Assembly (NCBI RefSeq): GCF_039538005.1
Contig: NZ_BAABBO010000001.1
Location: 930,001 to 994,000, forward strand
Source: Allohahella marinimesophila
Lineage (GTDB): Bacteria > Pseudomonadota > Gammaproteobacteria > Pseudomonadales > Oleiphilaceae
Reading direction: 5' to 3'
Length of the DNA stretch: 64,000 nt
Shown here: one piece after another, positions 18,319 to 27,609 of the stretch
Position numbering within the stretch: the stretch's first letter is position 1
Layout: every line of letters begins with the position of its first letter
The notes under the pieces: generated by a model
What the model was told of the DNA's origin: nothing
The model's input: the letters and a program-made list of their open reading frames with translations, nothing else
The model's database searches: none
Position numbers and translations under genes: made by a program

Positions 18319-18395
18319 GGTGGGCGTAGCTCAGCTGGTAGAGCTCAGGATTGTGATTCCTGCGGTCGAGGGTTCGAAACCCTTCGTCCACCCCA
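18319..18395 (+). tRNA. tRNA-His (anticodon GTG)
   Basis: The cloverleaf has acceptor GTGGGCG paired with CGTCCAC (one G-U), D-arm AGCTCAGCTGGT-AGAGC, anticodon GTG in ATTGTGATT, and T-arm GGTTCGAAACC. A G at 18319 can pair with the C discriminator at 18392, giving the extra 5' G(-1) that is the identity element of tRNA-His. CCA is encoded at 18393-18395. Confidence 0.96.
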
Positions 18396-18418
18396 ATTCG
18401 ATTGCGAATTGACGACAT

Positions 18419-18503
18419 GCGAAAGTGGCGGAACTGGTAGACGCGCTGGATTTAGGTTCCAGTGCCGCGAGGCGTGAGAGTTCGAGTCTCTCCTTTCGCA
18501 CCA
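18419..18503 (+). tRNA. tRNA-Leu (anticodon TAG)
   Basis: An 85-base class II tRNA with acceptor GCGAAAG/CTTTCGC, anticodon stem CTGGA/TCCAG with loop TTTAGGT (anticodon TAG), a long variable arm (TGCCGCGAGGCG), T-arm GAGTTCGAGTCTC and encoded CCA. It reads CUA and, by wobble, other CUN codons. It lies 23 bases after tRNA-His and is probably on the same transcript. Confidence 0.96.
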
Positions 18504-18685
18504 ATGTCGGAATCCAATCGCCGCAATGCCCGGCAATTAAAATTGCTGAATGAATTATCGATACTGTTACCGAAATAACTACCGCAAATGGGGGCGCTGC
18601 CCCGATATCCGATCATATTGCTACAACAACGCGCCTGGCGAGCTGTCCGAAGCCAATCAGTACTGACCAGGCTTAGAGGACATTC

Positions 18686-20044
18686 ATGCAGATCTCAGTA
18701 GAATCCACTTCCCCAATCGAACGCCGCATGACCATCGACGTGCCTTCGGCCACCGTCGAATCCGAAGTCAACAAGCGACTTCAGAAAGCCGCAGGTTCAG
18801 CCAAAATTAATGGCTTCCGCCCTGGCAAGGTCCCCATGTCTGTGATCAGGGGACGTTTCGAGCCGTCTGTGAGGCAGGAAGTCGTTGGTGAAGTCATGCG
18901 CGATTCCTATATCGCTGCGCTGCAGAAAGAGTCCATCAATCCTGCAGGTCATCCAAAATTCGAACCGCTGAACCTGAAATCTGGAGAAGACCTCAAGTTT
19001 GTAGCCATATTTGAAGTCTATCCAGAGATCGAGATCACCAACCTTGACAAGATTTCCCTGGTTCGAGAGTCAACTGATGTCTCTGATGCCGATATCGATA
19101 CCATGATCGAGACCCTGCGAAAGCAGAGCGCGAACTGGGAAACGAAAACTGGTCCGGCTGAAGATGGCGATCGCGTCATCATCGACTACAAAGGTATGGT
19201 CGACGGTGAAGCGTTTGAAGGTGGAACTGCCGAGAAACAGGAAATCATCATCGGTGCGAAACGGATGATCCCTGGCTTTGAAGAAGGGCTGATCGGGCTT
19301 TCCGCTGGTGATGAGAAAACGCTGGAACTTCAGTTCCCTGAGGCATATCACGCTGAAAACCTGAAAGGGAAGGCCGCTCAGTTCGAAGTCAAGGTGCATA
19401 CTGTTGAGTCTCAGCAACTGGCCGAGATCAATGACGAGTTCTTCGCCCAATACGGTGTTTCGGAAGGTGGCGAAGAGGCGTTTCGCGCTGAAGTGAAGCG
19501 AAACATGCAGCGTGAAGGCGAGCAGGCCATCGAAAACAGGCTGAAGAACAGCATTGTTCATCAGCTGATAGAGCATAACGAGTTCGCAGTGCCCGGTGCT
19601 CTGGTGAATCAGGAAATCGATCGTCTGCGTGAAGATGCTGTGCAGCGCTTTGGTGGTGGTGGCCAGATCCAGGCCAGCCAGCTGCCTGCGGAGCTGTTCA
19701 AGGACCAGGCTGAAAAGCGCGTAAAAACGGGCCTCATCTTCGCCCAGATCGTCAAGGACCAGGGTATCAAGGCGACTGACGACTTGGTTGATGAAAAAAT
19801 TACCAATATGGCAGCCTCTTACCAGGAGCCAGAAGAGTTCATCAAATATTACAAGTCCAATGCAGAGCAGCGTGGCCAGGTCGAGTCTGTCGTCATGGAA
19901 GATCTCGTGGTCAAGCACATCATGGACAATGCCAAGGTGGAAGATGCTCAGGTAAGCTATCAGGAAGCTATCCGTAAGGAAGAGCCTGCCGGCCCCGCCG
20001 CAGCACCTGCCGATAGCCAGGCTGAGGCCGTTTCAGAAGATTAA
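18686..20044 (+). CDS. tig: Trigger factor
   Basis: The 452-residue protein has the ribosome-binding N-terminal domain with the signature loop GFRPGKVPM (around residue 45), a central FKBP-type prolyl isomerase domain (DRVIIDYKGMVDGEAFEGG) and a long helical C-terminal chaperone domain. It binds nascent chains at the ribosome exit. An AGAGGA site lies nine bases before the ATG. The C-terminal tail is Ala/Pro/Glu-rich. It heads the conserved tig-clpP-clpX-lon-hupB-ppiD run, although clpP has its own predicted promoter. Confidence 0.96.
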   Translation: MQISVESTSPIERRMTIDVPSATVESEVNKRLQKAAGSAKINGFRPGKVPMSVIRGRFEPSVRQEVVGEVMRDSYIAALQKESINPAGHPKFEPLNLKSGEDLKFVAIFEVYPEIEITNLDKISLVRESTDVSDADIDTMIETLRKQSANWETKTGPAEDGDRVIIDYKGMVDGEAFEGGTAEKQEIIIGAKRMIPGFEEGLIGLSAGDEKTLELQFPEAYHAENLKGKAAQFEVKVHTVESQQLAEINDEFFAQYGVSEGGEEAFRAEVKRNMQREGEQAIENRLKNSIVHQLIEHNEFAVPGALVNQEIDRLREDAVQRFGGGGQIQASQLPAELFKDQAEKRVKTGLIFAQIVKDQGIKATDDLVDEKITNMAASYQEPEEFIKYYKSNAEQRGQVESVVMEDLVVKHIMDNAKVEDAQVSYQEAIRKEEPAGPAAAPADSQAEAVSED

Positions 20045-20148
20045 GCTTCTGTTATAGCGTGAGCAGGTCGTTCGGCCTGCTATTGTCCATTTGGCGCTTC
20101 GCCGGCCCATTAGAGGGCATCTTGTAATATTAAAGCTATGCTTCACTA

Positions 20149-20167
20149 CAGGGCCTGCCGGGCCCTG
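20149..20167 (+). terminator. Hairpin downstream of tig
   Basis: A 7-bp GC-rich stem (CAGGGCC/GGCCCTG) with loop TGCCG is followed by ACTTTGATT. The T-run is short, so it may be only a weak terminator or a 3'-end stabiliser. A smaller AGCAGG/CCTGCT hairpin lies at 20062-20081, just after the tig stop. Confidence 0.4.
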
Positions 20168-20170
20168 ACT

Positions 20171-20199
20171 TTGATTGCGCTTCCCGGCATTTTTATCTA
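20171..20199 (+). promoter_or_regulatory. Probable clpP promoter
   Basis: TTGATT (20171-20176) and TATCTA (20194-20199) with a 17-base spacer predict a start near 20206 and a leader of about 84 bases. The leader holds short inverted copies of AGCCG/CGGCT around 20211-20262 that could fold. A TTTGAAA followed by GACCCTGA downstream faintly resembles a heat-shock promoter, but the match is too poor to claim. Confidence 0.6.
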
Positions 20200-20289
20200 G
20201 TCTTTGAAAAAAGCCGTATCGGCTGACCCTGACGTATCAAAGACGTCGGCTATCCGACTCCGCTTTCACCTTCAATCGGAACTTGTTGA

Positions 20290-20904
20290 ATGACTATGTC
20301 AGATCCAATGAACGCCCTCGTACCTATCGTCGTTGAGCAGAGTGCTCGCGGTGAGCGTTCTTACGATATCTTTTCAAGACTCCTGAAAGAGAGAATTATC
20401 TTTCTTGTTGGTCAGGTTGAAGACCACATGGCCAACCTCATCGTTGCCCAGCTGCTTTTTCTCGAGAGCGAAAATCCGGACAAGGATATCCATCTGTATA
20501 TTAATTCACCAGGTGGTGTTGTGACTGCAGGTATGTCCATTTATGACACCATGCAGTTCATCAAGCCCGACGTGTCCACCATGTGTATGGGCCAGGCAGC
20601 CAGTATGGGTGCGTTTCTCCTGGCTGGCGGTGCCAAGGGCAAGCGCTTTGCCCTGCCAAACTCGAGAATGATGATTCACCAGCCGCTTGGAGGATTTCAG
20701 GGGCAGGCATCCGATATCGAGATCCATACCAAGGAAATCCTCTCTCTGCGAGATAAGCTGAACGGTATTCTGGCTAAGCATACTGGTCAGAGTATTGAGC
20801 AGATTGCCAAAGATACCGATCGTGACCGCTTTATGAGTGCCGATGCTGCGGTAGAATATGGATTGATCGACCAGGTTCTGGATGAGCGCAACCAGCCCGT
20901 CTGA
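20290..20904 (+). CDS. clpP: ATP-dependent Clp protease proteolytic subunit
   Basis: The 204-residue serine protease has the nucleophile in GQAASMGAFLLAGG and the histidine in MIHQPLGGFQGQA, with DRFMSADAAVEYGLID near the end. Fourteen subunits form the degradation chamber that works with ClpX (encoded 109 bases downstream) and other Clp ATPases. The ATG at 20290 is used; one at 20296 is equally possible. The short N-terminus suggests little or no propeptide compared with E. coli ClpP. Confidence 0.97.
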   Translation: MTMSDPMNALVPIVVEQSARGERSYDIFSRLLKERIIFLVGQVEDHMANLIVAQLLFLESENPDKDIHLYINSPGGVVTAGMSIYDTMQFIKPDVSTMCMGQAASMGAFLLAGGAKGKRFALPNSRMMIHQPLGGFQGQASDIEIHTKEILSLRDKLNGILAKHTGQSIEQIAKDTDRDRFMSADAAVEYGLIDQVLDERNQPV

Positions 20905-21013
20905 GCAAAAGTCTAGCGGTTTGGTAGTAGGCCGCGCGTGAATGGTGTTCGTCCTGCCGGCCCGGCGCCGGCAGACAGTCGGGCGGGCGCGGATTCGGTG
21001 TTTATGAGGTGAT

Positions 21014-22300
21014 ATGATGGCTGATGACAAAAACGGCAAAGGCGAAGATGGCGGCAAGCTGCTGTACTGCTCCTTCTGCGGTAAAAGCCAGCACGAGGTC
21101 CGCAAGCTGATTGCAGGGCCTTCAGTTTTTATATGTGATGAATGCGTCGACTTGTGTAACGACATCATCCGGGAAGAGATTCAGGAATCCGGCTCGCAGG
21201 ACGACTCAGATCGTCTGCCTACGCCGAAGGAAATCAAGGAAACGCTTGACGAATACGTCATCGGGCAACAGCGCGCAAAGCTGGCGCTTGCCGTAGCCGT
21301 TTATAACCATTACAAGCGGCTGAAGTACGAAGACAAGAAGGGCGAAGTGGAGCTGGGCAAGAGTAATATCCTGCTTATCGGCCCAACGGGCAGTGGTAAG
21401 ACCCTGCTTGCAGAGACGCTTGCGCGCCTGCTGAACGTGCCATTTACCATTGCCGATGCAACCACCCTCACTGAGGCTGGTTATGTTGGTGAAGACGTCG
21501 AAAACATTATCCAGAAGCTTCTTCAGAAGTGTGACTACGACGTTGAGAAAGCCCAGCGCGGTATTGTCTATATCGACGAAATCGACAAGATCTCCCGTAA
21601 GTCTGACAATCCCTCTATTACGCGGGATGTCTCTGGCGAAGGTGTGCAACAGGCGCTACTCAAGTTGATTGAAGGGACAGTCGCCAGTGTGCCTCCTCAG
21701 GGTGGTCGCAAGCATCCACAGCAGGAGTTTCTACAGGTTGATACTTCAAATATCCTCTTCATTTGCGGGGGAGCATTTGCAGGTCTTGATCGAATCATCA
21801 GTGATCGCTCAGAAAAGAGCAGCATCGGTTTCAGTGCGGTGGTGAAGAGCAAGTCTGATTCCAAGGCTGTTGGCGCGCTGTTGAAAGATGTTGAAACCGA
21901 GGATCTGGTGAAATTCGGCCTGATACCTGAGTTCGTTGGTCGACTGCCTGTTATCGCGACGCTGACTGAGCTCGATGAAGAAGCACTCGTGCAGATTCTG
22001 ACTGAGCCGAAGAATGCGCTGACGAAGCAATATGCCAAGCTCTTCGAAATGGAAGGCGTCGACATTGATTTCCGAGAGGATGCCCTGCGTGCAGTAGCTC
22101 GCAAGGCCATGGATCGCAAGACTGGTGCCCGCGGCCTCCGCTCCATCCTCGAAGGCGTACTGATGCATACCATGTACGACATTCCTTCGCAGAAGGACGT
22201 CTGTAAGGTCGTCGTGGATAATGGCGTGATTTCAGGTGAGTCAGATCCAATTCTGATTTATAAGAATTCCGAGCAAAAAGCGGCTTCTGCAGAAGACTGA
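21014..22300 (+). CDS. clpX: ClpX ATPase, ClpP specificity subunit
   Basis: The 428-residue AAA+ unfoldase has the N-terminal zinc domain (CSFCG and FICDECVDLC), Walker A GPTGSGKTLLAETLA, Walker B IVYIDEIDK, the pore loop GYVGED, and the IGF tripeptide in KSSIGFSAVV that docks on ClpP. It unfolds tagged substrates and feeds them to ClpP. GAGGTGAT precedes the start. The first codons may be ATG at 21014 or 21017. It ends before a strong terminator, which closes the clpP-clpX unit. Confidence 0.97.
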   Translation: MMADDKNGKGEDGGKLLYCSFCGKSQHEVRKLIAGPSVFICDECVDLCNDIIREEIQESGSQDDSDRLPTPKEIKETLDEYVIGQQRAKLALAVAVYNHYKRLKYEDKKGEVELGKSNILLIGPTGSGKTLLAETLARLLNVPFTIADATTLTEAGYVGEDVENIIQKLLQKCDYDVEKAQRGIVYIDEIDKISRKSDNPSITRDVSGEGVQQALLKLIEGTVASVPPQGGRKHPQQEFLQVDTSNILFICGGAFAGLDRIISDRSEKSSIGFSAVVKSKSDSKAVGALLKDVETEDLVKFGLIPEFVGRLPVIATLTELDEEALVQILTEPKNALTKQYAKLFEMEGVDIDFREDALRAVARKAMDRKTGARGLRSILEGVLMHTMYDIPSQKDVCKVVVDNGVISGESDPILIYKNSEQKAASAED

Positions 22301-22331
22301 GCAGTTTCCGTCATTTTCTCTCCCTGCCTAT

Positions 22332-22367
22332 AGCACTGAGCGCCCTCACGCGGCGCTCAGTGCTTTT
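22332..22367 (+). terminator. Terminator between clpX and lon
   Basis: A perfect 13-bp stem (22332-22344 pairing with 22352-22364, AGCACTGAGCGCC and its complement) with a 7-base CTCACGC loop is followed by TTTT. This is one of the most stable hairpins in the window. It should end clpX transcripts, so lon needs its own promoter. Confidence 0.85.
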
Positions 22368-22481
22368 CCCCGCTTCATTCCTGTTGTTTTAAAGTTCTCC
22401 AGGCTGTCTTCGGCTTGCAATCCTGCTGTTCGTCCCCAAATAACTGACATCTTCTCTTCAGATTAAGCCTGAGTCGTAATG

Positions 22482-22510
22482 CTGAACCTCGTATGGTTCT
22501 GGTGTAGTCT
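22482..22510 (+). promoter_or_regulatory. Possible lon promoter
   Basis: CTGAAC (22482-22487), a 17-base spacer and TAGTCT (22505-22510) lie 39 bases before the lon ATG and downstream of the clpX terminator. The match to sigma-70 consensus is moderate. No convincing sigma-32 box was found. Confidence 0.4.
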
Positions 22511-22548
22511 ACAAGGGCCAATTCTCTCAAGTCAGTTCGAGGTTATTT

Positions 22549-25047
22549 ATGAGTGATTCTGCGTCAGTGGTCAGCATGTCGGTTCTGCCATTGAGAGATG
22601 TCGTCGTTTTTCCCCAGATGGTGGTGCCTCTCTTTGTTGGTAGAGACAAGTCGATCGTCGCCCTCAAGACGGCAACGGAAACCAGCAAGGAAATCATGCT
22701 CGTCGCCCAGAAAAATCCAGCAGACGAAAATCCGGGCCGTAAAGGCCTGCATTCGATCGGTACCGTGGCGACCATTCTTCAGATGCTCAAGTTACCGGAT
22801 GGAACAGTCAAGGTTCTGGTCGAAGGCAGCAACAGGGCTGAGCTTGTGCAGTTCGATCAGGATGACTACACGGCGGCCACAGTCAGGCAATTTGCACCAG
22901 ATGTCGCCAAGGGTGATCTCAGTGACCTGCTGGAGGTGATGAGCTCGAAGTTTGAGGAGTACGTCAAACTCAGCAAGAAAATTCCGCAGGAGCTTGCAGA
23001 TTCGCTCAAGACCATCGACGAGCCCTCGCGTCTCGTCGATACCATATCTGCCCACCTAGAACTGAAGCTCGAGTCGAAGCAGGATCTGCTGGAAACGCGA
23101 CAGCTGTCTGCGCGCATTGAGAAACTGATTCAGTATCTCTCTGGTGAGGTGGACCTCATTCAGGTTGATCGACGGGTCCGTGGCCGCGTCAAGAAGCAGA
23201 TGGAGAAGAGCCAGCGCGAGTACTACCTGAACGAGCAGATGAAGGCCATTCAGAAAGAAATCGGCGACCTCAACGAAGCGGGTAATGAGTTCGACGATAT
23301 CGAAGAGCGCATTCGTGCCGCGGGTATGCCCGAAGAGGCGCTCAAGAAAGCAACCGCCGAGCTGGGCAAGTTGAGAATGATGTCGCCCATGTCTGCTGAG
23401 GCCAATGTCGTGCGTAGCTATATCGACTGGCTGGTCCAGGTGCCCTGGAAGAAGCGCACTCGCGTCAAGCACGATATCGCTCGAGCAACGGAAGTGCTCA
23501 ATGACGATCACTACGGCCTTGATGAGGTAAAGGAACGCATTCTCGAGTATCTCGCCGTTCAGAGTCGTGTCCGTCAGCTCAAGGGTCCTGTGCTTTGCCT
23601 GGTGGGGCCGCCAGGCGTCGGTAAGACCTCGCTGGGTCAGTCCATAGCCGAAGCGACAAATCGAAAGTTCGTCAGGATGGCACTCGGGGGTGTTCGTGAT
23701 GAGGCGGAGATCCGTGGCCACAGACGGACCTATATTGGCTCTTTGCCAGGCAAGCTGATTCAGAAGATGGCGAAAGCTGGTTCACGCAACCCGCTCTTCC
23801 TGCTCGACGAAGTCGACAAGATGGGCATGGATCAGCGTGGGGACCCGGCATCCGCGCTTCTGGAGGTGCTCGACCCGGAACAGAACCATACTTTCAACGA
23901 CCACTATCTCGAAGTGGATTTCGATCTCTCGGAAGTGCTGTTCATTTGCACCTCGAATACGCTGAACATTCCCTCAGCCTTGCTCGATCGAATGGAAATC
24001 ATACGCATTCCGGGGTACACCGAGGATGAAAAGGTCAAGATCGCCCAGCGCTATCTCCTGCCCAAGCAGATGAAGAACAACGGGCTTGCAGTAGAAGAGC
24101 TGTCTGTCGAGGAAGAGGCCATCAGGGAAGTCATCCGCTATTACACCAGGGAAGCGGGCGTGCGAGGGCTTGAACGTGAACTTGCGAAGCTCTGCCGCAA
24201 GGTCGTCATGAAGCAGATTCAGGCGGAGTCTGGGGACAAGAAGCCGACCAAGGCAGCTGATAGCAAAGCGGGAAAACAGAAGACCTCCGGCAAGAAGCGC
24301 AAAGCTATCAAGGTGGCCGCTGGCGATCTCGGTGATTATCTTGGCGTACAGAAACATAATTACGGTAGGGCAGCGTCTGAGAACAGGATAGGGCAGGTCA
24401 CCGGTCTGGCGTGGACGCAAGTCGGTGGAGAGCTGCTCAGCATCGAGTGCAGCGCGGTGAAGGGCAAAGGCAAGGTCATCAAGACCGGTTCTTTGGGTGA
24501 TGTCATGCAGGAATCCATTCAGGCAGCCCTGACTGTAGTGCGCGGACGCAGTCAATTGCTGGGAATCAGGGATGATTTTCACGAAAATTTTGATATTCAC
24601 GTTCACGTGCCCGAAGGTGCCACACCGAAGGATGGGCCCAGCGCTGGTATCGCCATGTGTACCGCGCTCGTGTCCAGTCTCAAGAATATTCCGGTGAATG
24701 CCAACGTTGCGATGACTGGTGAAATTACCTTGCGAGGTGAGGTGCTGGCTATCGGCGGCCTGAAGGAAAAACTGCTCGCCGCTCACAGGGGCGGCATCAC
24801 AAAAGTTGTCATACCTCACGATAATGTGAAGGATCTCAAGGAGATACCGGATAATATCAAAGATGAGCTGGAAATTATCCCGGCGCGCTGGATTGACGAG
24901 GTGCTGGCTATCGCGCTGGAAAGTACGCCATTTTCCAAGGACACTGCAGAGCCGGCAGACAAGGATCGCATTGCCGAAGTAGACGGCAAGAAGCCGGACA
25001 AGGCCGCTGATGAAGAGAGCGATTCTGATCACCGTGCTCATCATTGA
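22549..25047 (+). CDS. lon: ATP-dependent protease Lon
   Basis: The 832-residue protein has an N-terminal LonN domain (LPLRDVVVFPQMVVPL), Walker A GPPGVGKTSLGQS, Walker B PLFLLDEVDKMG, and the Ser-Lys dyad in PKDGPSAG (Ser698) and GGLKEKLLAAHRGG (Lys741). It degrades misfolded and regulatory proteins in the cytoplasm. Two features depart from E. coli Lon (784 residues): a lysine-rich insert between the ATPase and protease domains (residues about 563-598), and a charged C-terminal tail ending in HRAHH. Both look like low-complexity additions. The gene follows clpX but is separated from it by a terminator. Confidence 0.97.
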   Translation: MSDSASVVSMSVLPLRDVVVFPQMVVPLFVGRDKSIVALKTATETSKEIMLVAQKNPADENPGRKGLHSIGTVATILQMLKLPDGTVKVLVEGSNRAELVQFDQDDYTAATVRQFAPDVAKGDLSDLLEVMSSKFEEYVKLSKKIPQELADSLKTIDEPSRLVDTISAHLELKLESKQDLLETRQLSARIEKLIQYLSGEVDLIQVDRRVRGRVKKQMEKSQREYYLNEQMKAIQKEIGDLNEAGNEFDDIEERIRAAGMPEEALKKATAELGKLRMMSPMSAEANVVRSYIDWLVQVPWKKRTRVKHDIARATEVLNDDHYGLDEVKERILEYLAVQSRVRQLKGPVLCLVGPPGVGKTSLGQSIAEATNRKFVRMALGGVRDEAEIRGHRRTYIGSLPGKLIQKMAKAGSRNPLFLLDEVDKMGMDQRGDPASALLEVLDPEQNHTFNDHYLEVDFDLSEVLFICTSNTLNIPSALLDRMEIIRIPGYTEDEKVKIAQRYLLPKQMKNNGLAVEELSVEEEAIREVIRYYTREAGVRGLERELAKLCRKVVMKQIQAESGDKKPTKAADSKAGKQKTSGKKRKAIKVAAGDLGDYLGVQKHNYGRAASENRIGQVTGLAWTQVGGELLSIECSAVKGKGKVIKTGSLGDVMQESIQAALTVVRGRSQLLGIRDDFHENFDIHVHVPEGATPKDGPSAGIAMCTALVSSLKNIPVNANVAMTGEITLRGEVLAIGGLKEKLLAAHRGGITKVVIPHDNVKDLKEIPDNIKDELEIIPARWIDEVLAIALESTPFSKDTAEPADKDRIAEVDGKKPDKAADEESDSDHRAHH

Positions 25048-25113
25048 AATGTAAAAAGCCCGATAGATCTGACCTGGCGGCCTGAAAAAAGGGCGCCGGG
25101 TCAGTGAAATCGG

Positions 25114-25142
25114 TTGACCCTATTTTGGCGAGTTGGTATAAC
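25114..25142 (+). promoter_or_regulatory. Promoter of hupB
   Basis: TTGACC (25114-25119) and TATAAC (25137-25142) have a 17-base spacer and each match consensus at five of six positions. The predicted start near 25149 gives a long leader of about 135 bases before the hupB GTG. A GC-rich hairpin just upstream (25071-25102) has no T-run. Confidence 0.7.
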
Positions 25143-25284
25143 TTGCGCTCTGTGAAGCGTTGTGTATCAAGGGCTTCAGACCGATGTTGGTCTGTAGGCG
25201 CTTCGTCAAGACACTTCCGGCTTTGCCCATTGCCAGCTAAATTTTAACAATTCTAACCTTCAGTTCTAAGACAAGGGGTTCTTT

Positions 25285-25557
25285 GTGAATAAATCCGAAC
25301 TTATTGATGCCGTCGCCGAATCTGCCGATCTCTCCAAGGCAGCCGCCGGCAGAGCATTGGACGCAATTCTGGATTCTGTGACAGATACACTTGCCAAAGG
25401 CGATCAGGTAACGCTGATTGGTTTTGGAACATTTGCCGTCAAGGAGCGATCAGCGCGGACAGGCCGCAACCCTCAGACAGGCAAGGCTATTGATATTGCT
25501 GCGTCCAAGGTGCCTTCATTCAAGCCAGGCAAGGCATTGAAGGATGCTGTGAACTAA
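25285..25557 (+). CDS. hupB: HU family DNA-binding protein
   Basis: This 90-residue histone-like protein has the HU/IHF signature in GFGTFAVKERSARTGRNPQTG and the preceding dimer helices. It bends and compacts DNA as a dimer. The start is a GTG with AAGGGG upstream. The position between lon and ppiD is diagnostic of the HU-beta subunit gene in gammaproteobacteria. It has its own promoter and terminator, so it is probably expressed as a single abundant transcript. Confidence 0.95.
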   Translation: MNKSELIDAVAESADLSKAAAGRALDAILDSVTDTLAKGDQVTLIGFGTFAVKERSARTGRNPQTGKAIDIAASKVPSFKPGKALKDAVN

Positions 25558-25575
25558 GCATTTCTGCTAAGAAAG

Positions 25576-25601
25576 AAGGCGTGTCATAGCGCCTTTTTTT
25601 T
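25576..25601 (+). terminator. Terminator after hupB
   Basis: AAGGCG pairs with CGCCTT (25576-25581 with 25590-25595) around an 8-base loop, and the stem runs into an unbroken T-tract reaching 25601. It lies 19 bases after the hupB stop and is a standard intrinsic terminator. Confidence 0.85.
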
Positions 25602-25619
25602 CGTCTGCTAACTGTGCTG

Positions 25620-25648
25620 CTGACCAGTTGCTGAATCTGCGTTACACT
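25620..25648 (+). promoter_or_regulatory. Possible ppiD promoter
   Basis: CTGACC (25620-25625) and TACACT (25643-25648) are spaced by 17 bases and lie 33 bases before the ppiD ATG, downstream of the hupB terminator. The match is moderate. Confidence 0.45.
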
Positions 25649-25680
25649 CGTCCACCCTTCGTTAAGCTACCGTACCCTTT

Positions 25681-27609
25681 ATGCTACAGAATATTCGCGA
25701 TAACGCCCAAGGCACCTTTGCCAAGATCATCGTCGGTCTCATTGTCGTCACCTTTGCGCTTTTTGGTGTCGAATCGATTATCGGCAGTATCAGCGGGGAG
25801 CCTGAAGTGGCTGTGGTCAATGACGATCCCATTACCGATTCAGAATTCCAGAGAGCTGTCGAACTCAGAACCCGACAGCTCTACAACCAGATGGGTGAGG
25901 GCTTCAATCCTTCACTGATCGATGAGAACGCGCTCCGTCGCAGCGTGCTCGAAGACGAGGTGACCAAACGCGTACGTCTTCAGGCTGCCCAGGATCTGGG
26001 GCTGTCGGTCTCCGACCAGGTGATCAACCAGTTCATTCTGACCTGGCCTCAGGCGCAGGTAGATGGCAAGTTCAGTCAGGACCGCTTCCTGTCTGTGGTC
26101 AGTAGCATCGGACTTTCGCCCACAGCTTTCCGTGAAGAGCTGAGAAAGGATCTGATGCTCAACCAGCTGGCTAACGGCCTGAGTCAGACCGCTATCGTGA
26201 CGCAGGCAGAGCTGGACAATATCCTGCGCATCGATCGAGAGCAGCGATCCTTCGCCTATGCGCGCCTTGACGCAGCTGAACTCGCAAACGACGTGACGGT
26301 CGGTGAAGACGAGATCAAAGCTTACTATGATGCCAATCAGACTGCCTATGCTTTGCCTGAGCGTGTCAGGCTGAGATATGTGCGTCTCAATAGCGATGAT
26401 GTCGCCGCTGGTATCGAACCTACGGAGGCTGAGCTCAAAGCCTTGTATGAAGAAGAGAAGGCGACCCTGACCGGAAGTGAGGAGCGCCGGGTTCGCCACA
26501 TCCTGCTAGAGGTGAATGACGACCGTAACGAAGAACAGGCTCTGGAGGCAGCAGCGGAGCTTGTGGAACAGCTTGAAGGGGGTGCGGACTTTGCCGAGCT
26601 CGCAGCCGAGCATTCCGAAGACCTGGGCACCAAAGACGAAGGTGGTAGCCTCGGACTGATCGCCAAGGGCACCTTACCTGAGCTCGACGAAGAGATATTT
26701 TCTCTCGAAGAGGGGGCGGTCAGTGAGCCAGTGGTCTCCGATTACGGTGTCCACATATTGAAAGTTGATGCCATCGAAATTGCTGACATACCAGATTTTG
26801 ATGAAGCTCGTCCAAGGCTGCTGAACTCGATGCGTCAGCGTCAGGCGGAGAGTCGGCTGCTTGAGCAAAGTGAGAAGCTCGCTGACTTGAGCTACAGCGC
26901 GGGTGATCTCCAGGGGCCTGCAGAAGAGTTGGGTCTGGAAGTGCTGGAGACGCCCATGATCGACCGGACCGGCAAGATCCATGGTTCAGCTGATGCCGAA
27001 CTCGATGCGTTTGAAAAGCGTCTCATCGGTAATCCTACTGTCAGGGCCCAGGCGTTTTCTGCCGATGTACTCGAGGACGGTAATAACAGCGAGCTCATCG
27101 AGGTCGATGACAGCAATAGTGTCGTCGTAAGGGTTGCTGAGCGGCAAGAGGCTTCAGTACAGCCACTGGCAGATGTCTCAGACGATATCCGAAAGAGTCT
27201 TGCCCGCGATAAGGCGCTTGAGCAGCTGCAGGCCAGGGTCACCAGGGAACTGGACACCTTCCGGGAATCTGAGCCCACTGAGGCATCAGCTCTGCCTGAA
27301 CTTGAAGGTGCTGAGTGGACCGAGGTCGATAACAGTGCCAGACAGAATGGTGAGCATCCTGATGCGGCGCGACTGGCCTTTACCATGCAGCGGCCTGCCG
27401 AGGGCGACGCGCAGATACCTGTCGAGATATTTACTGAAGGGGGAGCCGTATTCGTGATTGCCCTCCAGGATGTCAGCCATCCTGAAGAAAAGCTGTCTAC
27501 AGCGGAGCGCGGCACGCTGCGGGCCCTGCTGCAGAACAGGGTTGCCCAGCAGGAGCTCAGCCTCTACTACCAGCGCTTGCGGGAAACTGCTGAAGTCGAA
27601 AAACCCTAG
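25681..27609 (+). CDS. ppiD: Periplasmic folding chaperone PpiD
   Basis: The 642-residue protein has one N-terminal membrane helix (about 13-33, IIVGLIVVTFALFGVES), a SurA-like chaperone region, a parvulin rotamase domain (RRVRHILLEVND through FSLEEGAVSEPVVSDYGVHILK) and a C-terminal SurA-like segment. PpiD is anchored in the inner membrane near the Sec translocon and helps outer membrane proteins fold. The family's central parvulin domain is often catalytically weak. It closes the lon-hupB-ppiD order. The next genes downstream encode exported and outer membrane proteins, but they lie behind their own regulatory region. Confidence 0.92.
   Translation: MLQNIRDNAQGTFAKIIVGLIVVTFALFGVESIIGSISGEPEVAVVNDDPITDSEFQRAVELRTRQLYNQMGEGFNPSLIDENALRRSVLEDEVTKRVRLQAAQDLGLSVSDQVINQFILTWPQAQVDGKFSQDRFLSVVSSIGLSPTAFREELRKDLMLNQLANGLSQTAIVTQAELDNILRIDREQRSFAYARLDAAELANDVTVGEDEIKAYYDANQTAYALPERVRLRYVRLNSDDVAAGIEPTEAELKALYEEEKATLTGSEERRVRHILLEVNDDRNEEQALEAAAELVEQLEGGADFAELAAEHSEDLGTKDEGGSLGLIAKGTLPELDEEIFSLEEGAVSEPVVSDYGVHILKVDAIEIADIPDFDEARPRLLNSMRQRQAESRLLEQSEKLADLSYSAGDLQGPAEELGLEVLETPMIDRTGKIHGSADAELDAFEKRLIGNPTVRAQAFSADVLEDGNNSELIEVDDSNSVVVRVAERQEASVQPLADVSDDIRKSLARDKALEQLQARVTRELDTFRESEPTEASALPELEGAEWTEVDNSARQNGEHPDAARLAFTMQRPAEGDAQIPVEIFTEGGAVFVIALQDVSHPEEKLSTAERGTLRALLQNRVAQQELSLYYQRLRETAEVEKP

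Noticed and set aside
20203..20240. Heat-shock (sigma-32) promoter before clpP
   Set aside because: Only TTTGAAA and a partial CCC box are present with poor spacing; the sigma-70 match just upstream is much better.
25071..25102. GC-rich hairpin after lon as a terminator
   Set aside because: The stem is good (12 bp with one mismatch) but no T-run follows on either strand.
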